The notes beneath the pieces were generated by a model. That model saw nothing but the letters and a program-made list of their open reading frames with translations. It was not told where the DNA came from and made no database searches. From Opitutia bacterium (GTDB lineage Bacteria > Verrucomicrobiota > Verrucomicrobiia > Opitutales > Opitutaceae): 6,777 bases of DNA. A program made the position numbers and the translations under genes. Positions 1 to 5,378 of this stretch are shown piece by piece (the stretch's first letter is position 1; every line of letters begins with the position of its first letter). Location: contig PMKA01000101.1 of the NCBI GenBank assembly GCA_003157575.1, positions 29,042 to 35,818 on the forward strand. The letters are read 5' to 3'.

Positions 1-558
1 TTCACCGACATCTTCGAGGAGGCCGGCCCGCGCACGACGCCCTTCCATGGCGGCTTCGGCCTGCTCAACTACCAGGATCTGCCGAAACCTTCCTTTTTCG
101 CCTACCAGTTCCTCAACCGGCTGGGCGATGCCGAGCTGACCTGCCAGGACCCCGCGGCCTTTGTCTGTCGGGACAGCGCCGGCGGCGTCCAGGCCCTCTT
201 CTGGGATTTCACGATCACCCATCCCGGTCCGTCCGTCATCAATCAGGAGTACTACAAGGCCGACCATCCGGCTAGGGCGAAGGGTCCGGCCGAGCTGCGG
301 CTATCGCATCTCGCCGCGGGAACGTACCGCGTTCTCACGTACAAGGTGGGTTATCGGGCCAACGATGTGCAGTCGGCCTGGCGCGATCTCGGATCGCCCT
401 CGCAACTGACGCGAGCGCAGGTCGCGACGCTCCAAGAGGCGTCCTCAGGGGAACCCTGCACCAACGAGACGCTGAAGGTCGGGCGCGACGGCCGCTATTC
501 ACGCCGCTTCGACATGCGCGAAAACGACGTCTGGCTGGTCGAGCTGCGCCGGCTCTAA
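1..558 (+). CDS. Glycoside hydrolase family 39 (beta-xylosidase-like), C-terminal fragment
   Basis: Frame 1 is open from the first base to a TAA at 556-558, giving 185 residues with no start in the window, so the gene is cut by the left edge. The fragment resembles the C-terminal end of GH39 xylan 1,4-beta-xylosidases. Near the start is a stretch reading TPFHGGFGLLN (about residues 13-23), followed by PKPSFFAYQFLNRLG (about 28-42), the end of the TIM barrel. A beta-sandwich-like region follows, with the typical YKVGYRANDVQSAW and GSPSQLTRAQV segments. It ends in ENDVWLVEL, the usual last strand of the family. The acid/base and nucleophile glutamates lie upstream of the window and cannot be checked. 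Family members release xylose from xylo-oligosaccharides. Localisation cannot be judged because the N terminus is missing. The gene converges on the GH43 gene, which suits a hemicellulose locus. Family assignment is fairly firm; exact substrate is inference. Confidence 0.82.
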   Translation, partial: FTDIFEEAGPRTTPFHGGFGLLNYQDLPKPSFFAYQFLNRLGDAELTCQDPAAFVCRDSAGGVQALFWDFTITHPGPSVINQEYYKADHPARAKGPAELRLSHLAAGTYRVLTYKVGYRANDVQSAWRDLGSPSQLTRAQVATLQEASSGEPCTNETLKVGRDGRYSRRFDMRENDVWLVELRRL

Positions 559-663
559 AAAGTAATAAGGGTCTGGACTGTGAGCGGAGTCAAACAGGTG
601 CCCGGCGGTCACGTCGTGCATTTCATCCTGAGGTCTCACGCACTATTTCGTATAAGTCCGTCC

Positions 664-683
664 CAAATGGCGCCAGCCATTTG
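664..683. repeat. Perfect inverted repeat: 8-bp stem, 4-base loop
   Basis: The arms are caaatggc (664-671) and gccatttg (676-683), exact reverse complements around the loop gcca. It lies two bases before the larger stem-loop at 686-720, in the gap between convergent genes. It could help stop transcription from both sides or be half of a palindromic element. No T run follows on either strand. Confidence 0.75.
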
Positions 684-685
684 CT

Positions 686-720
686 CAGGAACCTGGAGGG
701 CGAAGCCCGACAGGTTCCTG
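686..720. repeat. Long inverted repeat: 10-bp outer stem with GC inner stem
   Basis: The outer arms caggaacctg (686-695) and caggttcctg (711-720) are exact reverse complements. Inside, after a two-base mismatch on each side, gggc (698-701) and gccc (705-708) pair around the three-base loop gaa. The whole 35-base segment therefore folds into one hairpin of 14 paired bases with a small internal bulge. It is symmetric enough to act on transcripts from either side, so a bidirectional terminator or a REP-like palindrome are both possible. Neither strand shows a T tract after it. Confidence 0.8.
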
Positions 721-790
721 GCGCGGATTCGACAACTGCTCCCGTCCCGCGCATGTGCGGCATTTGCGTCCGCCGGCATGAGCATCACAG

Positions 791-811
791 GGCGCCTCCA
801 AGTTGGGCGCC
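791..811 (-). terminator. Weak GC-rich stem-loop downstream of the GH43 gene
   Basis: Two copies of ggcgcc (791-796 and 806-811) can pair around a nine-base loop, about 50 bases beyond the GH43 stop codon. The stem is only 6 bp and no T tract follows on the minus strand, so a terminator role is tentative. A competing fold pairs 803-807 with 814-818. Confidence 0.25.
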
Positions 812-859
812 GTCCCAAGGCAAACCGGCGGATTGCTGTGGAAGCCCAAATACCGCCGC

Positions 860-2998
860 CTATTGCGCGACGGCCTCGGCCCAGGCGAAGCTCGCGCCGT
901 TCTTGCGATCGGGCACGGCGCCCCGCGCGGTGGCGGCAAGGAGACCGTTGGTCTGCGGTTCCACGGCGAGGTACCGTTGGGTCGCCAGAGAAAGCAGCAT
1001 GATGTCGCCACTCTCCATCTGCGTCCACTGAAACGTCGCAGGGTCGCCCTGATCCGTTTTGACGAGCTTGAGGTCGCCCGCCTCGCCCGCGCCGGTGACG
1101 GTCACGAAACCGCTGCCGTCCCCGGCCTCCAGCGCGATCCGACCCCGGCCGCGATCGAGCACGCGGAAGCGGTTCGCGCCCCAGGCGGGGGCTGCGCCGC
1201 TGCCCGCGCGCAACATGCCGCTCCACACGGCGAGCGGACGATTGTCGGCCAGCGACATCAGCGTGATGGTCTTGCCGATCGGAATCGGCCGCCCGCAGCC
1301 GTTGGCGCGAGGTTCTATCACGGTGAAATTGTCGAAATCCGCATAACCGCCCTCGGCGCCGGCCGTGTTGAAATTGAACAGCGCGAAGCGCACGCCCTGG
1401 AACGTCTTCAGCTGGAAAGCCATTGTCAGCGGGACGCCGAACGGCTGGAAGTTCGCACCGTCGAGACTGTAGCTGAACATGCCCTGTTCGGTGTCAAAGT
1501 TGCAGTGGACGCGCAGCCAGAGATGCGTGACTGAAAGCGGAGCCGACTTTGTGTCGCCGCCGGTCTGGTCCAGCCAGACGAGCTCCGCACTCTGTTCCCC
1601 GCGGCGCACACCGAGCCATGCGTAGGGCAGATTGAGCAATGCAAGACCGGCGGTGTCGCCAGGCAGCATGCCCTCCGTGTCGAGCCGGACCGTGGCCGTC
1701 GATTCGGGGCCGACGGCACGCTGCGTGAGCGAATTCCGCGCGGTCCAGAAATCCTTCGCTCCGAGCGCGCGGAGTCGCAACGAGCCGGGCTTTTCCGTCA
1801 GCGACCATTTTGTCCGGTCGGGCACATGATTCCACTGCCAGACCGGCTTGAGCTGCCGGCCCGAGAAATCGTCGCTCCGCTCGTAAGGCGCATGCGGCGC
1901 GGAGCTGTGGCCGGTGTTCGGCTTCACCCACGTGAGCGGCGAACGCGTGAGATTGCCCGGCAGGCCGAAGAGCGGCCAGCCGTCGCGCCAGGTGACCGGC
2001 GACAAACATGTGAGGCGGCCGACGGAATTATGGTCCATCATCGCAAGCGCCCACCATTCGCCGGACTGGGTCTGCACGATGCCGCCCTGGTGCATCGACA
2101 TGCCGGCAGTCTCGCCGGGATGCGGCGGGAGCAGATGTATCCCGGGGGCCCGCCCGAGGCCTTTCAACCGCCAGCCTGTCCCGACGCCGAAACTTTCGCA
2201 TGCGCTCGTCGTGGTGACTTCGTAGGGTCCCTCGGGCCGGTCGGCGCGGGCGACGGCCTCGTAGCACATCGGATCCCAGTTGGCGCTGAAGATGTAGTAG
2301 CGACCGCAGATGCGGTAGAAATGCGAACCCTCGCCCATCCCGCTGCCGGCAGGAATCAACACGCGCCGGGTTTCGGGGATGATGTCGCTGAGGTCTGGCT
2401 TGAGCTCCGCAAACAGGATGTCGTCATATCCCCAGACGACGTAGATCCTGCCATCGTCGTCGAAGAGCACCGACAGATCGTGCAGCGAGCTCCCGAGCTC
2501 CGATTGTGTCCACGGGCCGGCCGGGTTTGTGGCGCGAAAAACCTGCGTCTTCCGGCCGTTGACGTTCGCGAAGATGTAGAACGTGCCGTTATGCTCGCGG
2601 AAGCACGGCGCCCAGATGCCCTGGCCGTAAATCTCGCCGCCCTGCAGGCGGAACGCGGGTCCAAGATCGAGCTCCTTCATTGCGTAGGAGACAAACTCCC
2701 AGTTCACCAAGTCGCGCGAATGCAGGACCGGCAGCCCGGGCATCGCGTGCATCGTCGTGCCGGTGAGGTAGTAGTCGTCGCCGACGCGGATCACATCGGG
2801 ATCGGAAAACTCGTCGTAGAAGAGCGGGTTGGTGTAGGTGCCGTTGCCGTTGTCGGCCATCCAGGTTGTGCAGGCGGCGCCGCGCGGCGCGTCGGTCACG
2901 GAGGCGCCGGCAACACGCGTCACCGCGATGGCCGCCAGGGCGAAAGCGGCTGCGGCGATCGAAGCATGCCGTGGAAATCGTCGGTCACTCTTGTTCAT
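860..2998 (-). CDS. Secreted glycoside hydrolase family 43 enzyme with C-terminal fascin-like trefoil
   Basis: The product is a 712-residue exported enzyme, probably a beta-xylosidase or alpha-L-arabinofuranosidase acting on xylan-type side chains or oligomers. Residues 1-32 form a signal peptide: basic start, Ala-rich core, AGA at the cleavage end. The five-bladed GH43 domain spans about 55-340. FSDPDVIRV supplies the general base Asp66, HDLSVLFDDDG supplies Asp174 (transition-state/pKa residue), and GEGSHFYR supplies the acid Glu223, so the triad looks intact. The sequence style suggests GH43 subfamily 12. A concanavalin-like GH43 C-terminal sandwich follows at about 375-562. Residues about 574-708 show three similar lobes ending in FRVLD, FQWTQM and FAWAEA, matching a fascin-like beta-trefoil, likely sugar-binding. 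A TTG start at 3020-3022 in the same frame would add eight residues, but the ATG at 2996-2998 gives a normal signal peptide; neither has a clear ribosome site. Family certain, substrate inferred. Confidence 0.92.
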   Translation of the reverse strand: MNKSDRRFPRHASIAAAAFALAAIAVTRVAGASVTDAPRGAACTTWMADNGNGTYTNPLFYDEFSDPDVIRVGDDYYLTGTTMHAMPGLPVLHSRDLVNWEFVSYAMKELDLGPAFRLQGGEIYGQGIWAPCFREHNGTFYIFANVNGRKTQVFRATNPAGPWTQSELGSSLHDLSVLFDDDGRIYVVWGYDDILFAELKPDLSDIIPETRRVLIPAGSGMGEGSHFYRICGRYYIFSANWDPMCYEAVARADRPEGPYEVTTTSACESFGVGTGWRLKGLGRAPGIHLLPPHPGETAGMSMHQGGIVQTQSGEWWALAMMDHNSVGRLTCLSPVTWRDGWPLFGLPGNLTRSPLTWVKPNTGHSSAPHAPYERSDDFSGRQLKPVWQWNHVPDRTKWSLTEKPGSLRLRALGAKDFWTARNSLTQRAVGPESTATVRLDTEGMLPGDTAGLALLNLPYAWLGVRRGEQSAELVWLDQTGGDTKSAPLSVTHLWLRVHCNFDTEQGMFSYSLDGANFQPFGVPLTMAFQLKTFQGVRFALFNFNTAGAEGGYADFDNFTVIEPRANGCGRPIPIGKTITLMSLADNRPLAVWSGMLRAGSGAAPAWGANRFRVLDRGRGRIALEAGDGSGFVTVTGAGEAGDLKLVKTDQGDPATFQWTQMESGDIMLLSLATQRYLAVEPQTNGLLAATARGAVPDRKNGASFAWAEAVAQ

Positions 2999-3091
2999 CT
3001 TGTCGCAATTGAAGTTCGGCAATCGCAGAGGAGCACGGAAGACCTGCGGACATCCGACCGGATTCCTCGCGCAAAGGCGCGGAAGGCGATG

Positions 3092-3730
3092 CTACACGGA
3101 TCCGGCCGGGCCGGCCGCGCCGCCGGCGCCTGGATTTCCGTCTCCCCTCGGCGCCACAGACGACGGCGGCGGATCGCCGCCCGCGGTTGAGCGGCGCTCG
3201 CAGCGGCGGCGCCAGGCACGGCGGACTGGATACCTCACAGCCCCATGGTAGAGGGCCATGATAAGAAGCATCCCGAGAGCGGCGTACATCACGCCCTCCA
3301 CAGTGGTCGGCACCGCCGGCTTGAAAACGCCCCAGGTCGCCCGCGCGATCGACAGGTCGACGTGCCTCAGAAAAACAAACGGACGCCCGAATATCGAAGC
3401 ACCCCGGATCGCCGCGTCCGCCGCCGAAAGAGACTCCACCCGGATCACGGTCGCATGCATCAGCTGGCCGAGACCCGCCACACTCGGCTCTGATGAACCC
3501 TGACTCTTCGCCACGAGCTGGTCGAAGGTCAGGCCCGACTTCTCCGCAACCTCCCTGAATTGGCCGAGCTGTCGCCGCGCCTCGTCGATGTGTCCGCCCA
3601 GCCGCTGGAGGTACTGTTGAATGAACTCGGGGAGCTGCGAACACAGCACGGCGCCCACGACGCAGAGCACACGGTCGATCAGGCCGTCGCCCGCCGAGAA
3701 AACAGACTGCAGCGGTCGGGTAAGGCTCAT
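3092..3730 (-). CDS. DUF2937 family membrane protein
   Basis: The product has 212 residues and no known function. It matches DUF2937-type proteins by its opening: a hydrophobic helix around residues 17-37 leading into PEFIQQYLQRLGGHIDEARRQL (about 34-55). Next come a soluble, partly helical stretch to about residue 140 and a second membrane helix at about 143-165. A basic tail follows, with an Arg cluster and then a Pro/Gly/Ala-rich end (about 168-212). The Arg-rich tail suggests both ends are cytoplasmic and the middle lies outside the membrane; this is inference. The ATG at 3728-3730 is preferred because a good ribosome-binding site precedes it. The frame stays open upstream to 4189, but that part is antisense-free low-complexity sequence overlapping the phosphoesterase gene in another frame and has no family features. 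It lies 145 bases after the phosphoesterase gene and 93 before GH43, on the same strand. Confidence 0.8.
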   Translation of the reverse strand: MSLTRPLQSVFSAGDGLIDRVLCVVGAVLCSQLPEFIQQYLQRLGGHIDEARRQLGQFREVAEKSGLTFDQLVAKSQGSSEPSVAGLGQLMHATVIRVESLSAADAAIRGASIFGRPFVFLRHVDLSIARATWGVFKPAVPTTVEGVMYAALGMLLIMALYHGAVRYPVRRAWRRRCERRSTAGGDPPPSSVAPRGDGNPGAGGAAGPAGSV

Positions 3731-3740
3731 GCTCAAGAAT

Positions 3741-3746
3741 CCACCT
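3741..3746 (-). promoter_or_regulatory. Ribosome-binding site of the DUF2937 gene
   Basis: On the minus strand the sequence reads AGGTGG, ten bases before the ATG at 3730. It is one mismatch from the AGGAGG consensus and supports this ATG over the longer open frame upstream. It is the clearest Shine-Dalgarno site in the window. Confidence 0.6.
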
Positions 3747-3875
3747 GTTTGCCCGACGGAGCAAGCCCGTGATCGCGCCTCGTGCGACGGCCCCGGAGCC
3801 GCGCATCCTCGTCGTTTGCACCGCCGGAACGCGGCGAGGGAGCCGCTTCTCCCGGAAGCAGGAGTCCGCAAAACG

Positions 3876-4889
3876 TCACACCGGCCGCGCGCGGACGGCT
3901 GCGACCGCGCGGAACTGGTCTTCGATTGCCGCGACGAGAATGGGGATGAATGTGGCGGCCTTTTCGCCCGGCACGGTGAGCCCCGCCGCACACGCATGGC
4001 CGCCGCCTCCGAATCGTCCCGCGATAAGGTCAACCCGTGAAGCCGGGTCCTTTGCGCGCAAACTCGCCTTGATCCCGTCCGGACGTTCTTCAACAAGCAC
4101 GCCGATCTCAACCCCGTCGACCGCACGGGTGTAATCCACCATTCCTTCGGTGTCCTCCGACAGGCTGCCCGTCTCGGCAAACACGCCATCCGGCAGCACG
4201 CCTATGCATACGCGTCCCCCGCACTCAAAGCGAAGCGAGGAAAGAAACCTTTGGAGCAGCCTGAGTTTCCCCACGGTTTCGCGTTCGTAGAGTTCGTATC
4301 CGGCCTGCGCCGGTTTCGCGCCGCGCACGAGCAGCTCGGCGGCGAGGATGAAGGTCCGCCGCGAAGTGGAATTGAAACGAAACTGCCCCGTGTCGGTGAG
4401 AATACCGGCGTAGAGGGCCTGTGCCGTGACGGAATCGACAGGAAGCCCGCGGTCAAAGAACAGCCCGGCGAGGATCTCCGCGGTGGCCGCCGAGGCGGGA
4501 TCGATCAAATTGCACACGCCAAAGCCCGCGTTCGAGAGGTGGTGATCAACAACCCCGGCCGGCGCGGGAAAACGCGCCCTCGCCTCCCGGCCCGCGCGGT
4601 CATGATCCGCACAATCGACGAATACGGCGGCAAAATCCCGTGCATCGAGCGCCCCCGGGCGGGCGAACGTCTCGTCCCCCGCAAAATACTGCAGCCGCCT
4701 CGGCACCGGGTCCGCGTTCACACAGACCGCCTCATGCCCCAGCGCGCGCAGGACCCTGGCAAGGGCCACCTGCGAGCCGATGCAGTCCCCGTCGGGCCGC
4801 GCGTGTCCGACGACCGCGGCCGGCCGGCCGGCCAGTTGCCGCAGGAGTTCGTCGAAGCGCGGTAGAAACTCGGGATAAAACGTCTCCAT
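3876..4889 (-). CDS. nrnA: DHH/DHHA1 phosphoesterase, NrnA-like (oligoribonuclease / pAp phosphatase)
   Basis: The 337-residue cytoplasmic protein has the full set of DHH phosphoesterase motifs for binding two Mn ions. They are HARPDGDCIGS at 29-39, VDCAD at 91-95, DHH at 115-117, and the Asp of TDTGQF at 165-170. The C-terminal DHHA1 domain carries the substrate-binding GGGGH at 294-298. Length and layout match NrnA, which degrades 2-5-mer RNAs and dephosphorylates pAp, rather than the longer RecJ nuclease. Placement 54 bases after rbfA fits the infB-rbfA-nrnA order seen in many bacteria, where RNA turnover sits with ribosome maturation genes. The ATG at 4887-4889 is chosen; a TTG lies directly before it and would add one residue. 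No Shine-Dalgarno sequence is visible. Which activity dominates (nanoRNase, pAp or cyclic dinucleotide products) cannot be told from sequence. Confidence 0.92.
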   Translation of the reverse strand: METFYPEFLPRFDELLRQLAGRPAAVVGHARPDGDCIGSQVALARVLRALGHEAVCVNADPVPRRLQYFAGDETFARPGALDARDFAAVFVDCADHDRAGREARARFPAPAGVVDHHLSNAGFGVCNLIDPASAATAEILAGLFFDRGLPVDSVTAQALYAGILTDTGQFRFNSTSRRTFILAAELLVRGAKPAQAGYELYERETVGKLRLLQRFLSSLRFECGGRVCIGVLPDGVFAETGSLSEDTEGMVDYTRAVDGVEIGVLVEERPDGIKASLRAKDPASRVDLIAGRFGGGGHACAAGLTVPGEKAATFIPILVAAIEDQFRAVAAVRARPV

Positions 4890-4943
4890 CAAAAGGACGG
4901 TTTAGCTTTTGGCAGCCTGGAGCGTCCGAAGTCCGGCAGGTTG

Positions 4944-5297
4944 CTAGGGCGCGGGATGCTCCCTGGCCGCGAGGTCATCGAGGAGCTGGACGATGCGCGT
5001 TCCCCGCTCCGGCGTCGTGTCGAGCTTGAACACCAGCTTCGGCACGTTCTTGAGCACGACGGTCCTTCCCACCATGTGGCGGATCTCTCCGCTCTTTTCC
5101 TCCAGCCAGCGGCCGCACTCCTCCTCCGCCGTTTTGCCGCCAAGCACCGAGTAAAACACACGTCCGTCGTGCAGGTCGGGCGAGATGATCACGCTCGTGA
5201 TGGTGATGCGCACCGCCTCGCTCTGATAGCGCGTATGCAGGTAGGCGCTGATCTCGCGCTGCATGAGCTCATTGATGCGGATGGTGCGGTTGCTCAT
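4944..5297 (-). CDS. rbfA: Ribosome-binding factor A
   Basis: The 117-residue protein is a single KH-like domain that binds the 30S subunit and assists late 16S rRNA maturation, notably during cold adaptation. Diagnostic parts are the N-terminal helix with IRINELMQREIS, the central IISPDLHDGRVFYSVLG segment (about 37-53), and VPKLVFKLDTTPERG (about 85-99) followed by the closing helix IVQLLDDL. The length is normal for the family. It starts at an ATG 81 bases after the infB stop, and infB-rbfA is one of the most conserved bacterial gene pairs, so co-transcription is likely. Only weak purine runs precede the ATG. Confidence 0.96.
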   Translation of the reverse strand: MSNRTIRINELMQREISAYLHTRYQSEAVRITITSVIISPDLHDGRVFYSVLGGKTAEEECGRWLEEKSGEIRHMVGRTVVLKNVPKLVFKLDTTPERGTRIVQLLDDLAAREHPAP

Positions 5298-5322
5298 TCG
5301 ATTTCCGATCTTTGATTTGTCA

Positions 5323-5338
5323 CTTCCGAGCTTCCGAG
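5323..5338. repeat. Tandem 8-bp direct repeat in the infB-rbfA gap
   Basis: The unit cttccgag occurs twice without a spacer (5323-5330 and 5331-5338). It lies in the 81-base gap between infB and rbfA and has no obvious pairing partner, so it may be a chance duplication or slippage product. Confidence 0.6.
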
Positions 5339-5378
5339 CCGCATTGCCCGGTCGAAAGTCAAAAATCCGCGCTCAAAA

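Larger units (their letters stand above)
559..859. other. Convergent intergenic gap without a gene
   Basis: This 301-base stretch separates the stop codons of two convergent hydrolase genes. No reading frame here gives a recognisable protein. It contains two adjacent perfect stem-loops (664-683 and 686-720) and a weaker GC-rich one (791-811). None is followed by a T tract on either strand, so none is a classical intrinsic terminator. I see no promoter or operator I would defend, which fits a gap into which both neighbours terminate. Confidence 0.8.

Noticed and set aside
580..1002. Plus-strand frame starting at a GTG with a purine-rich aagg about ten bases before it
   Set aside because: The product is low-complexity and Arg-rich with no family features. 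It runs through both stem-loops and into the antisense of the GH43 3' end.
2843..2998. Possible lipoprotein signal on the GH43 protein, from a Cys shortly after the signal peptide
   Set aside because: The Cys (residue 43 from the ATG) follows GAA, not a lipobox with Leu/Val/Ile at -3, and lies about ten residues past a better AGA cleavage site.
3068..3081. Small hairpin cgcgc-aaag-gcgcg between the DUF2937 and GH43 genes
   Set aside because: A 5-bp stem of alternating G and C with no T tract; too weak to call a terminator.
1826..3190. Long plus-strand open frame (454 codons) antisense to the GH43 gene
   Set aside because: It mirrors a gene with an intact catalytic triad and three clear domains. 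Its translation is rich in Arg, Ala and His with no recognisable motif, as expected of an antisense frame in high-GC DNA.
2985..3821. Minus-strand open frame of 278 codons overlapping the DUF2937 gene
   Set aside because: The competing frame carries the family motifs, two membrane helices and a ribosome site. This one has a Gly/Arg-rich translation with none of these.
3838..3859. Possible hairpins just downstream of the phosphoesterase gene (gggag/ctccc or gcttc/gaagc)
   Set aside because: Only 5-bp stems that compete with each other, with no T tract after them on the minus strand; common by chance at this GC content.
3731..4189. N-terminal extension of the DUF2937 frame by 153 codons
   Set aside because: It overlaps the 3' part of the phosphoesterase gene, including the region coding for GGGGH, on the same strand in another frame. 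Its translation is Arg/Ser-rich, and a good ribosome site sits before the shorter start.
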